DNA of 64,000 nt from Vulcaniibacterium tengchongense. Lineage in GTDB: Bacteria; Pseudomonadota; Gammaproteobacteria; Xanthomonadales; Xanthomonadaceae. The notes under the pieces are model-generated. The model worked only from the letters and a program-made list of their open reading frames with translations, did no database searches and had not been told where the DNA came from. Both the position numbers and the translations under genes were made by a program. Positions 35,193 through 43,451 of this stretch are shown in pieces. Numbering within the stretch: the stretch's first letter is position 1; each line of letters begins with the position of its first letter. The DNA is taken from assembly GCF_003814555.1 (NCBI RefSeq), contig NZ_RKQN01000001.1, forward strand, positions 62,001 to 126,000, written 5' to 3'.

Positions 35193-36365
35193 TCAGGCGT
35201 CGCGCGCGACCACCCGGTTGCGGCCGTGGAGCTTGGCATGCTGCAGGCGGTCGCCGGCGCGGCGCAACAGGCGCGGCAGGTCGTCGCCGTCGTGCGGGTA
35301 GCTGGCCAGGCCGGCGCTGAAGCTCAGCGGCCACGGGTCCGCGCCGCGTTCGGGCTCGAACGGGCGCTCGCCGACCGCGCGCCGGATCGCATCGACGCGC
35401 TCCCAGGCCGTGCCCAGCGGCTTGCGCAGCAGCAGCACGAACTCGGCGCCGTGCAGGCGCACCGGCCATTCGCCGGGCTCCGCCAGTTCGCGCAGTACGG
35501 ACGCCGCGTGGCGCAGTGCGCGGTCGCCGGCGTGGTGGCCGTGACGGTCGTTGATGCGCTTGAAGTGGTCCAGGTCGATCAGCGCCACGGTGAGGCTGTC
35601 GCCCTCGCGGCGCACGCTGTCGAACAGGCGCGGGGCGCGGTACTGCAGCCAGGCCCGGTTCGGCAGCCGGGTGAGGCCGTCGGTGCCGGACAGTTCGATC
35701 AGCCGCTGCATGCGGTACACCACCATCGCCACGATCAGCGTGACCATCGCCAGCAACAGCAGGCGCTGGCCCTGGCCGGCCGGGGTGACGGCGCCATAGT
35801 CGGCCGACAGCAGCCGCTCCGGCGACGGCACCAGCGCGAACACGGCCAGCACCAGCAGCCCGTACTGGACGATCGCCAGCGCGCCCGCGAACAGGGTCAC
35901 GCGGCCGTCGCTGCGCAGCGCGGTCAGCAGGATCGCGAGCACGTAGCCGCACCAGACGATCAGGCTATTGAGCCCGGCCGGTACGTGGTACAGCGCCAGT
36001 ACGATCAGCACCAGCGTGGTGGCGCCGACGTCGAAGGCCGAGGTCGCGTACGGCAGCCAGCGGAACTGGCGCTTGCGCCGCGCCAGCGCCAGCCAGAGCA
36101 GGGCGAAGGCGTTGACGAACACCGCGCCGCCGAGGCCGATCATGGTCTCCTGCACGCCGCCGCCGCCCAGCGCGTTCACCAGCGGCAAGGCCAGCAGCAG
36201 CGCGGCCAGCACCTGGCGCAGCCGCGCCACCACCAGCTCGCCGCCGGCGCCGGTCTCCAGCATCACTTCGTCCGGGCGCGCCAGCAGCGCGCGCGCCACG
36301 TCCAGCGCCGAACGCGCCGCGGCGCGCAGCCAGCGTCCCCGCACTCCTGGCCGGTCCCCGTCCAC
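35193..36365 (-). CDS. Membrane GGDEF-domain protein with degenerate active site (HGAEF)
   Basis: The 390-residue protein has roughly six membrane helices (about 45-215) followed by a GGDEF domain. DGLTRLPNRAWLQ and ALIDLDHFKRINDRHGHHAGDRAL are conserved, but the signature loop reads RLHGAEF in place of R-Y-GG(D/E)EF. The third residue of the motif, a metal ligand, is Ala. It may therefore be inactive as a diguanylate cyclase and serve as a c-di-GMP or GTP sensor or a scaffold. No EAL domain is present. Confidence 0.88.
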   Translation of the reverse strand: MDGDRPGVRGRWLRAAARSALDVARALLARPDEVMLETGAGGELVVARLRQVLAALLLALPLVNALGGGGVQETMIGLGGAVFVNAFALLWLALARRKRQFRWLPYATSAFDVGATTLVLIVLALYHVPAGLNSLIVWCGYVLAILLTALRSDGRVTLFAGALAIVQYGLLVLAVFALVPSPERLLSADYGAVTPAGQGQRLLLLAMVTLIVAMVVYRMQRLIELSGTDGLTRLPNRAWLQYRAPRLFDSVRREGDSLTVALIDLDHFKRINDRHGHHAGDRALRHAASVLRELAEPGEWPVRLHGAEFVLLLRKPLGTAWERVDAIRRAVGERPFEPERGADPWPLSFSAGLASYPHDGDDLPRLLRRAGDRLQHAKLHGRNRVVARDA

Positions 36366-36398
36366 GCCGGTCGAGCATAGCGCGCGCGGACGCGCGGC

Positions 36399-36995
36399 TC
36401 AGCCCAGCCCGCGCCAGGCCACCCACAGCGCCAGGGCGAGGAACAGCGCTGCCGCGGCCAGGCGCGCCGCCTTCAGCGGCAGGCGTTCGGCAAGCCGGCT
36501 GCCGAGCAGCACGATCGGCACGTTCGCCAGCAGCATGCCCACCGTGGTGCCGACCACCACCTCCCACAGCGGCGCGAGCCGGGCGGCGAGCAGCACGGTC
36601 GCGACCTGGGTCTTGTCGCCGATCTCGGCCAGGAAGAACGCCACCGTCGTGGCCGCGAACGCATGCCAGGCGCCGTGCCCGGCCGCGCGCCCGGCCAGCG
36701 CCTCGTCCGCGTCGAGCTTGTCCGGCTTCAGGGTCCACAGCGCCACCGCGAGGAAGCTGGCGGCGACGATCCAGCGCAGCGCTTCCGGGCGCAGCCAATG
36801 CGCGACCCAGGCGCCGAGCCAACCGGCCAGGGCGTGATTCAGCAGGGTGGCGAGGAGGATGCCGGCGACGATCGGCAACGGCCGGCGGAAGCGCGCGGCC
36901 AGCAGCAGCGCCAGCAGCTGGGTCTTGTCGCCGATCTCGGCGAGCGCGACGGTGCCGGTCGAGACCAGCGCGGCGGAAAAGGGGAACGGCTCCAT
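36399..36995 (-). CDS. TMEM165/GDT1 (UPF0016) family manganese exporter
   Basis: The 198-residue membrane protein contains the family's twin motifs, ALAEIGDKTQLLALLLAARF and FFLAEIGDKTQVATVLLAARL, each the E-x-G-D-(K/R)-(T/S) signature of this cation transporter superfamily. Six helices are expected. Bacterial members such as Vibrio MneA export manganese. The ATG at 36995 was chosen because GGAG lies six bases before it; an ATG at 37016 is possible. A yybP-ykoY riboswitch in the leader strongly supports manganese as substrate. Confidence 0.92.
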   Translation of the reverse strand: MEPFPFSAALVSTGTVALAEIGDKTQLLALLLAARFRRPLPIVAGILLATLLNHALAGWLGAWVAHWLRPEALRWIVAASFLAVALWTLKPDKLDADEALAGRAAGHGAWHAFAATTVAFFLAEIGDKTQVATVLLAARLAPLWEVVVGTTVGMLLANVPIVLLGSRLAERLPLKAARLAAAALFLALALWVAWRGLG

Positions 36996-37027
36996 GGCGA
37001 CTCCGGGGCCGGGCATTCGCGCGAGGC

Positions 37028-37198
37028 GAAGGCAAACGCCGCGCGGCCCGGCCCGGGTTGCGCGCGACGCCTGCCTTCGGTCTTGCCCGCGGCGCGTCGA
37101 CGATGCGGCGGCCGTTCCTGCGCCATGGCCTGCCGGCCAAGTGTGTTGACGCAGAGGCCCGGTACGCGCTGCGCGCCGGGCGGGCTACTCCCCGGAGG
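37028..37198 (-). promoter_or_regulatory. yybP-ykoY manganese riboswitch
   Basis: On the minus strand the leader contains the conserved GGGGAGTAGC, then GTCAACACACT about 35 bases later, and GGCAAGACCGAAGGC in the 3' part. These are the recognisable segments of the Mn-sensing yybP-ykoY class. Downstream, GCAGGCGTCGCGCG can pair fully with CGCGCGGCGTTTGC, giving a long stem before the gene that may be the expression platform. High manganese would allow exporter synthesis. Confidence 0.85.
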
Positions 37199-37211
37199 AG
37201 GAAGTGCGCGC

Positions 37212-37217
37212 ATTGTA
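37212..37217 (-). promoter_or_regulatory. -10 box of the manganese exporter transcript
   Basis: TACAAT in CGCTACAATG places the start near 37205, just before the riboswitch. The ten bases are identical to those before the ahcY riboswitch. Confidence 0.55.
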
Positions 37218-37415
37218 GCGTCCCGCGGCGTGAACCGCACGCGGCTTACACTGGAATGGGTGCGGCGCTTCCGCCGTCCTGCCGTCGTCCCCGCAAAGGC
37301 GCAGTCGGCCTTGGCCGTCGCCGCGGAAGCCGCCGGATTCCCCGCCTTCGCGGGATTGGCAGGAATGACGCGAATTCGTCCGCTGCCGATGTCCCCACCT
37401 CCACGGAGCCCCGCC

Positions 37416-38381
37416 ATGCAATACCGCCGCCTCGGTTCCTCCGGCCTGCAACTGTCCGCCCTGTCCTTCGGCGCCTGGCTGACCTTCGGCGCCCAGATCG
37501 GCCGCTCCACCGCGCGCGAACTGGTCGCCGCGGCCTGGGACCACGGCATCAACTTCTTCGATAACGCCGAGGGCTACGCCAACGGCGAGGCCGAGCGGGT
37601 GATGGGCGACGTGATCGCCGACCTGCGCCTGCCGCGCGACGGCTTCTGCGTGTCGAGCAAGGTGTTCTTCGGCGCCGCCGAGAGCCCGCGCCCGACCCAG
37701 CGCGGGCTGTCGCGCAAACACGTGACCGACGCCTGCCACGCCGCGCTGAAGCGCCTGCGGGTGGACTACCTCGACCTGTACTTCTGCCACCGGCCGGACC
37801 CGGACACGCCGGTCGAGGAAACCGTGTGGGCGATGGACGCCCTGGTGCGCCAGGGCAAGGTGCTGTACTGGGGCACCTCGGAATGGCCGGCGGCGCTGAT
37901 CCGCGAGGCGCACAAGGTCGCCCGCGCCGCGCATCTGCACGCGCCGAGCATGGAGCAGCCGCAATACAACCTGCTGCATCGCGAGCGCGTCGAGCTCGAG
38001 TACGCGCCGCTGTACGCCGAGTTCGGCATGGGCACGACGGTGTGGTCGCCGCTGGCGTCCGGCTTGCTCACCGGCAAGTACAACGCCGGCGTGCCGGAGC
38101 AGAGCAGGCTCGGCCAGGAACAGCTGCAGTGGCTGGCGCGCAACGTGCTCGGCGAGCAGCAGCGGGTCGAGCGCGCGCGCCGCTTCGTCGCGGTCGCGCA
38201 GGAACTGGACGCGGCCCCGGCGCCGCTGGCGATCGCCTGGTGCCTGCGCAACCCGCATGTGTCGAGCGTGATCCTCGGCGCCAGCCGGCCCGAGCAGTTG
38301 CTGCAGAACCTGCAGGCATTGGAGCTGGCCGAACGCCTGGGCGAGGGCGAATGGCAGCGGGTCGAGGCGGCGCTCGGCTGA
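37416..38381 (+). CDS. Aldo/keto reductase (potassium-channel beta-subunit-like)
   Basis: The 321-residue NADPH-dependent oxidoreductase has the AKR catalytic tetrad at Asp49, Tyr54, Lys82 and His125 (INFFDNAEGYANGEAE, SSKVFFG, YFCHRPDPDTP). C-terminal cofactor contacts are SSVILGASRPEQLLQNL. The MQYRRLGSSGLQLSALSFGAW start and YWGTSEWPAALI place it near AKR6/Kvbeta-type enzymes, which reduce aldehydes and ketones. No partner gene is adjacent, and the natural substrate is unknown. Confidence 0.92.
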   Translation: MQYRRLGSSGLQLSALSFGAWLTFGAQIGRSTARELVAAAWDHGINFFDNAEGYANGEAERVMGDVIADLRLPRDGFCVSSKVFFGAAESPRPTQRGLSRKHVTDACHAALKRLRVDYLDLYFCHRPDPDTPVEETVWAMDALVRQGKVLYWGTSEWPAALIREAHKVARAAHLHAPSMEQPQYNLLHRERVELEYAPLYAEFGMGTTVWSPLASGLLTGKYNAGVPEQSRLGQEQLQWLARNVLGEQQRVERARRFVAVAQELDAAPAPLAIAWCLRNPHVSSVILGASRPEQLLQNLQALELAERLGEGEWQRVEAALG

Positions 38382-38528
38382 GCGCCGCGGCCCGCATCGC
38401 GCAGCGGGCGGTCGTGCCGCTGCGGCGGTTCCCGGACGGCGCGGACGGACCCGGCGCTGCGACCGGAGAGCGGTGCGCCCGGCGGAAGGCCACCGCCGCG
38501 CGCAGGTGAGCCCGGTTGACTCACAAAT

Positions 38529-38547
38529 GAGAATGATTATCATCACT
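38529..38547 (+). promoter_or_regulatory. Fur box before hemP
   Basis: GAGAATGATTATCATCACT lies 27 bases before hemP and matches the left and central parts of the Fur consensus closely (AATGAT-A-TCAT). Confidence 0.82.
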
Positions 38548-38573
38548 GGCGATCCCTCGAGCGAGCCACGACC

Positions 38574-38783
38574 ATGTCCCTGCGCACCCCGACGTTGCAC
38601 CTGAAGCCGCGCGCCGAACGCCCCGTGCTCCCGATCGCCCTGTCTTCCGCCGCCGCTGCGCCGGGCGCCTGCGTCGACAGCGAGGCGCTGCTGCGCGGCA
38701 GCCGCGAAGTGCTGATCCGCCACGGCGGCGAGATCTACCGCCTGCGCCACACCCGCAACGACAAGCTGATCCTGACCAAGTAG
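38574..38783 (+). CDS. hemP: Hemin uptake protein HemP
   Basis: The 69-residue protein ends with the HemP core, where SREVLIRHGGEIYRLRHTRNDKLILTK is the family's conserved C-terminus (residues 43-69). HemP is a small cytoplasmic protein; in Burkholderia-like bacteria it is needed for expression of haem uptake genes. A Fur box just upstream and a haem-type TonB receptor 144 bases downstream on the same strand confirm the context. The N-terminal 40 residues are poorly conserved. Confidence 0.9.
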   Translation: MSLRTPTLHLKPRAERPVLPIALSSAAAAPGACVDSEALLRGSREVLIRHGGEIYRLRHTRNDKLILTK

Positions 38784-38927
38784 CGCGCGCCGCGCTGCAT
38801 CCCGCGTTGCGCCGGGCGCCGCGCCGGCGGGCGCACGCGTCTGCGTTCTCCTCTCTCCAGGCCCGCAAGCCCGCCGTCCCGAACGGCTGCCAGCCCGCCT
38901 CGGCCCTTCTTTCGTCCGAGTCCGTGC

Positions 38928-41198
38928 ATGCCTCCCGTTCCCACCGTTCTTGCCGTTGCCTTGGCGCTGGCCCTGCCGGTCGCCGCCGTCGCCGATGAGG
39001 GCGACGCCTCCGCCGCTTCGACCGTGGCCGCCGCCGGCGTCAGCGAGTTCGACCGCATCGTCGTCACCGCCACCCGCACCGAGCGCGCGCTCGCCGACGT
39101 GCCCGCGGTGGTCACCGCGATCGACCGCGCACGGATGGATCGCGAGCTCGCCCAGGATCTGCGCCAGCTGTTCCGCTACGAGCCCGGCATCACCGTCACG
39201 TCCGGCGTCGGCCGCTTCGGCCTGGGCGACATCCGCATCCGCGGGCTCGGCGGCAACCGCGTGCGCATCGAGACCGACGGCATCGCCGTTTCCGACGCGT
39301 TCGCGATCGGCAGCTTCTCGAACGCCAACCGCAACTTCGTCGACCTGGACACGCTCAAGGCGGTGGAGGTGGTGCGCGGGCCGAGCAGCGCGCTGTACGG
39401 CTCCGATGCGCTCGGCGGCGTGGTCGCCTTCGTCACCAAGGACCCGTCGGACTATCTGGCGCCGGGCAAGGACGCCCACTTCGGCCTGAAGGCCGGATAC
39501 CTGGGCGAGAACGACGGCCTGTTCGCCGGCGCCACCGCGGCGTTCGGCGGCGAACGCTGGTCGGGCCTGGTCGCGGTGAGCCACCGCCAGGGGCGGGAGC
39601 GCGAGAACCGGGGCGGGAACCGCAGCGCCGGCGCGGCGCGCACCGCGCCCAACCCGCAGGAGAGCGACGGCCGCGGCCTGCTCGGCAAACTGGTGTTCGC
39701 GCCGGACGCGGACCAGCGCTTCAAGCTCACCGTGGAGGGCACCGAGGACAGCGTCGACACCGACGTGCTCAGCGCCCTGGGCGATGTGTCCATGGCCGCG
39801 GGCGCGCCGCCGAGCGCGCGGGTGCTCGCGCAGACCGGCGACGATCACCAGACCCGCGCGCGGGTGGCGTTCGCGCACGAGCTGGATGCGCTCGACGCCG
39901 CCCTGGCCGGCGCGCTGCGGTGGCAGGTGTATCGCCAGGACAGCGAGACCACCCAGCGCACCCGCGAGCGCCGCGTCACCCTGGCCGGCGGCCGCGAGCT
40001 CAACCCGACCCTGCGCGAGCGCGAGTTCAACTTCGACCAGCGCCTGTACGGCCTGGAGGCGGTGGCGCACAAGACCTTGCAGGCAAGCGCGGTCGAGCAC
40101 GCCTTCACCTACGGCCTGGAGCTGACCCGCACCGAGACCCGGCAGAAGCGCGACGGCCGCGCCGTCAACCTGGCCACCGGCGCGGTCAGCAGCACGATCC
40201 TGCCCGACACCTTCCCGGTGCGCGACTTCCCGGTGAGCGAGACCACCCAGGCGGCGCTGTACCTGCAGGACGAGATCGCCTTCGCCGGCGGCGCGTTCCG
40301 GCTGGTGCCGGGCCTGCGCGTGGACCGCTACGAGCTCGAACCCGAGCTCGACCCGGTCTTCGCCACCGACAACCCGGGCGTGGCGGTGACGCCGCTGCGC
40401 GAGACCCGGGTCTCGCCGAAGCTCGGCGCGGTATGGCATTTCGCGCCGGACTGGTCGCTGTTCGGCGGCTACCAGCGCGGCTTCCGCGCGCCGCCGTACA
40501 ACGACGTCAATCTCGGCTTCACCAACCTGCAGTTCGGCTACACCGCGATCCCGAACCCGGACCTGAAGCCGGAAACCAGCGACGGGGTCGAGCTCGGCGT
40601 CCGCTTCGCCGGCGACGCGGCGCACGCGGAGGCCTCCGCCTACTACAACCGCTACGACGACTTCATCGAATCGCAGCGGCTGGTCGGCGTCGACCAGCGC
40701 GGGCTGATGGTGTTCCAGTCGCAGAACGTCCAGAACGCCGAGATCCACGGCGTCGAGGCGCGCGGCGGCGTCGAGCTCGGCCGGCTGGCGCCGGCGCTGG
40801 ACGGCTGGTCGCTGCGCGCCGCCGCGGCCTGGTCGAAGGGCGAGAACCGCGACACCGGCGCGCCGCTGGCGTCGATCGACCCGTTGCGCGCGACGCTCGG
40901 CCTGGCCTACGACCGCGACGCCTGGGGCGTGGAGCTGGTCGGCCGCTTCGCCGCGCGCCAGGACGAGCTGCCCGCGTCCGGGCAGTTCGAGATTCCGGGC
41001 TACGGCGTGCTCGACCTGCTCGCGCACTGGAACTTCGCGCCGGGCGCGACCGTCGACGCCGGCGTGTTCAACCTCGGCGACCGCAAGTACTGGGACGCCG
41101 GCGACGTGCCGAGCGGCGTGCCGGCCACGAGCGCCGTGCTCGACCGCTACACCAGCCCCGGCCGCACCTTCGGCGTCAGCGTGGCGCTGAACTGGTGA
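38928..41198 (+). CDS. TonB-dependent haem/haemoglobin-type receptor
   Basis: The 756-residue receptor has a signal peptide (MPPVPTVLAVALALALPVAAVA) and a plug with FDRIVVTATRTERALADVPAVVTAID, LFRYEPGITV, IRIRGLGGNRVRIETDG and VEVVRGPSSALYGSDALGGVVAFVTK. The barrel contains the FRAPPYNDVNLGF motif and NPDLKPETSDGVELGVRF found in haem, haemoglobin and transferrin receptors, and ends VSVALNW. It would import haem through the outer membrane using TonB. It is probably transcribed with hemP under Fur. No haem ABC transporter genes are adjacent. Confidence 0.92.
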   Translation: MPPVPTVLAVALALALPVAAVADEGDASAASTVAAAGVSEFDRIVVTATRTERALADVPAVVTAIDRARMDRELAQDLRQLFRYEPGITVTSGVGRFGLGDIRIRGLGGNRVRIETDGIAVSDAFAIGSFSNANRNFVDLDTLKAVEVVRGPSSALYGSDALGGVVAFVTKDPSDYLAPGKDAHFGLKAGYLGENDGLFAGATAAFGGERWSGLVAVSHRQGRERENRGGNRSAGAARTAPNPQESDGRGLLGKLVFAPDADQRFKLTVEGTEDSVDTDVLSALGDVSMAAGAPPSARVLAQTGDDHQTRARVAFAHELDALDAALAGALRWQVYRQDSETTQRTRERRVTLAGGRELNPTLREREFNFDQRLYGLEAVAHKTLQASAVEHAFTYGLELTRTETRQKRDGRAVNLATGAVSSTILPDTFPVRDFPVSETTQAALYLQDEIAFAGGAFRLVPGLRVDRYELEPELDPVFATDNPGVAVTPLRETRVSPKLGAVWHFAPDWSLFGGYQRGFRAPPYNDVNLGFTNLQFGYTAIPNPDLKPETSDGVELGVRFAGDAAHAEASAYYNRYDDFIESQRLVGVDQRGLMVFQSQNVQNAEIHGVEARGGVELGRLAPALDGWSLRAAAAWSKGENRDTGAPLASIDPLRATLGLAYDRDAWGVELVGRFAARQDELPASGQFEIPGYGVLDLLAHWNFAPGATVDAGVFNLGDRKYWDAGDVPSGVPATSAVLDRYTSPGRTFGVSVALNW

Positions 41199-41247
41199 GC
41201 GCGCGCCGCCGCCGACCTCCTTTCCGAACGTCCATCCAGAGCCCGCC

Positions 41248-42204
41248 ATGAACCCGAGCCCGCCGATCCTGCTCCTGTCCCTCGCCGCCGCCGGCCTGCC
41301 GGCCTTCGCCGCCGAACCGGCCGCCGACCTCGCGCGCGACCGCGCCTCGATCCTCGCCATGCGCGGCGAGTACGCGGTCGACTTCGCCTTCGACGAGACC
41401 GTGCTGCTGCAACCCGGCTACGAGCGCCGTCCGGCGCAGCGCAGCGGCGGCGACGAGACGGTGATCGTGGTGGAGGACGGGCCGGCCCGGATCGTGCTGC
41501 AGCACATCCTGGTGGACCCGGAGAGCGGCCACGTGACCAAGCACTGGCGCCAGGACTGGACCTACGAGGCGCCGAGCCGGTTCGAGTTCGCCGAGGACCA
41601 GACCTGGCGCGTGCGCCCGCTCCCGGCGGAGCAGACCCGCGGCGCGTGGACGCAATGCGTGTACGAGGTCAGCGACGCGCCGCGCTACTGCGGCACCGGC
41701 CGATGGACCTACGACAACGGCATCGCCACCTGGACCAGCGATCCGAGCTGGCGCCCGCTGCCGCGGCGCGAGTACACCAAGCGCGACGACTACAACGCGA
41801 TCCGCGCGGTCAATCGCCACACCATCACCCCGGACGGCTGGACCCACGAGCAGTTCAACACCAAGGTGCTGCGCAAGCCGGACGGCGCGCAGGTGGAGCT
41901 GGCGCGCGAGTTCGGCTTCAACGACTACCGCAGGACGCGGGACGTCGACTTCGCCCCGGCCTACCGCTATTGGGAGGCCACCCGCGACTACTGGGCCGGG
42001 ATCCGCGCGCGCTGGGCCGCGTACCTGGAGCGGCCGCCGGGCCTGCGCCTGAAGACCAAGGTCGACGGCATGGCGATGATCGTGCCGCTGTTCGAGCAGG
42101 CCGGGGCGCTGGAGAAGGGCGGCCGCGCCGACGAGGCGAAGGTCGACGCGGTGTTCGCCCAGTGGGTCGAGCGCGCGCCGGCGCCGGCGGCGGGCGGGCG
42201 CTGA
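41248..42204 (+). CDS. Exported protein, DUF6607-like, haem-locus partner
   Basis: The 318-residue protein carries a signal peptide (MNPSPPILLLSLAAAGLPAFA). Recognisable blocks are SGHVTKHWRQDWTYEAP, TQCVYEVSDAPRYCGTGRW, WRPLPRREYTKRDDYNAIRAVNRHTITPDGWTHEQ and FAPAYRYWEATRDYW. I associate this pattern with DUF6607, found next to haem-type TonB receptors in gammaproteobacteria; that name is from memory. It lies 49 bases after the receptor stop, so a periplasmic role in haem handling is likely but unproven. No catalytic motif was recognised. Confidence 0.75.
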   Translation: MNPSPPILLLSLAAAGLPAFAAEPAADLARDRASILAMRGEYAVDFAFDETVLLQPGYERRPAQRSGGDETVIVVEDGPARIVLQHILVDPESGHVTKHWRQDWTYEAPSRFEFAEDQTWRVRPLPAEQTRGAWTQCVYEVSDAPRYCGTGRWTYDNGIATWTSDPSWRPLPRREYTKRDDYNAIRAVNRHTITPDGWTHEQFNTKVLRKPDGAQVELAREFGFNDYRRTRDVDFAPAYRYWEATRDYWAGIRARWAAYLERPPGLRLKTKVDGMAMIVPLFEQAGALEKGGRADEAKVDAVFAQWVERAPAPAAGGR

Positions 42205-42291
42205 GCGGGCTGGACTCCACCGGCCGGAGGGCCCGCGGCGGTCCGCTGCGGCGCCGGCGAGGCGCCGAGCGCGCCCCGGACCTGCGCGGCC

Positions 42292-43419
42292 TCAGATCGA
42301 AATCGCCACGCCGTCGCCGGGCGGCGCCTGGGGCGGTGCCGGCGGCGCGGGAGGATTGGGCGGCTCCGGCGCGGCGGCCGGCGGCGCGGGCGGTGCCGGT
42401 GGCGCGGGCGGCGCCGGCGGCAGCAGCAGCGGCCGGCCCTTGGGCACGGTGAGGCGCGCGCTCGCGGGCTTGCGGTCGCGCAGATAGTCGACGGTCACCT
42501 GGCTCTCGGCCGGCTTGGCGCGCAACCGGGCCATCGCCTCGCGCGGCGAGCTCACCGGCTCGCCGTCGATCTTGCGGATCACGTCGCCCGCCTGCAGCCC
42601 TTTCAGGTCGGGCCCGGTGCTGAGCACCAGCACCCCGCGGTCGGTGCCGAAGTAGCGGCCGAGCTGCGCGTCCACCGCGGCCAGGTTGAGGCCGTTCCAG
42701 CGCAGCGCATCGGTCAGTGCCGGCAGCCGGCAGCCGTCGCCGGAGCAGGCCAGCGCCGGGGCCAGGCGGCGCAGCTCCTCGCGCACCTGCGGATCGACCA
42801 GCGGCGCGAGCTCGAAGGCATCGCCGCTGATGTCGAGGCTGCCGTCGGGCGTGCCGATCACGTGGACGTGGCCGCGTGGGCGCGGCGCCGGCCGGCCATC
42901 GCGGATCACCAGCGCGCGTTCGCCGATCTGCGGTTTGACTTCGACCCGGGCCGCGCGCCCGTCGCGCTGGTAGCTCAGCGCGACCGGCCGGTCGGGCTTC
43001 AGGTCCTTGAGCAGCGCGCGCGCCTGCTCGACCCGCGCGACCGGATCGGCTTCGGTGAGCGTCCTGCCGGCGATCGCGGTCACGCGGTCGCCGCTGCGCA
43101 GGCCGGCCTTGGCCGCGCCGCCATCGGGCGTGACCGCGGCGATGCGCACGCCGCCGGCGGGGTCCGGCGCCAGCACCACGCCGAGCACCGGACGCGGCTG
43201 GAACCGGCGTTCGATCACCAGGTCGGGCGCGCCCGCCACGCCGAGCTCGCGCGACAGCTCGGCCACGCGCTTGGCGGCGCGGTCGAGCTCGGCGCGCGCG
43301 GCGTCCAGTTCGCGGCGCTTGGCCGCGTCGTCCTGGGCGGCGTGGACGTCGGCGGCACCGGCCAGCAGCAGGCCGACGGTGGCGGCGAGGAGAGCGGGTT
43401 TGAGCGAGCGGAACGTCAT
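42292..43419 (-). CDS. Exported double-PDZ-domain protein
   Basis: The 375-residue protein has a signal peptide (MTFRSLKPALLAATVGLLLAGAADVHA), a short coiled coil (RELDAARAELDRAAKRVAELSREL) and a PDZ domain around 80-150 (VLGVVLAPDPAGGVRIAAVTPDGGAAKAGLRSGDRVTAI). A second PDZ follows around 255-330 (LGRYFGTDRGVLVLSTG, LKGLQAGDVIRKIDGEPV). The tail is a long Pro-Ala repeat. No protease domain is present. It is the third gene of a sigma factor/anti-sigma operon, suggesting a periplasmic role in sensing or delivering misfolded-protein signals. The frame is open far upstream but the signal peptide fixes the start. Confidence 0.82.
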   Translation of the reverse strand: MTFRSLKPALLAATVGLLLAGAADVHAAQDDAAKRRELDAARAELDRAAKRVAELSRELGVAGAPDLVIERRFQPRPVLGVVLAPDPAGGVRIAAVTPDGGAAKAGLRSGDRVTAIAGRTLTEADPVARVEQARALLKDLKPDRPVALSYQRDGRAARVEVKPQIGERALVIRDGRPAPRPRGHVHVIGTPDGSLDISGDAFELAPLVDPQVREELRRLAPALACSGDGCRLPALTDALRWNGLNLAAVDAQLGRYFGTDRGVLVLSTGPDLKGLQAGDVIRKIDGEPVSSPREAMARLRAKPAESQVTVDYLRDRKPASARLTVPKGRPLLLPPAPPAPPAPPAPPAAAPEPPNPPAPPAPPQAPPGDGVAISI

Positions 43420-43451
43420 GGCGGTCGTCACCTGGGGGCAAGGGGGGGACA

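Noticed and set aside
37185-41360. A 1391-residue minus-strand frame across the aldo/keto reductase, hemP and haem receptor
   Set aside because: It is fully antisense to three well-supported genes and shows only GC-driven Arg/Ala/Val composition.
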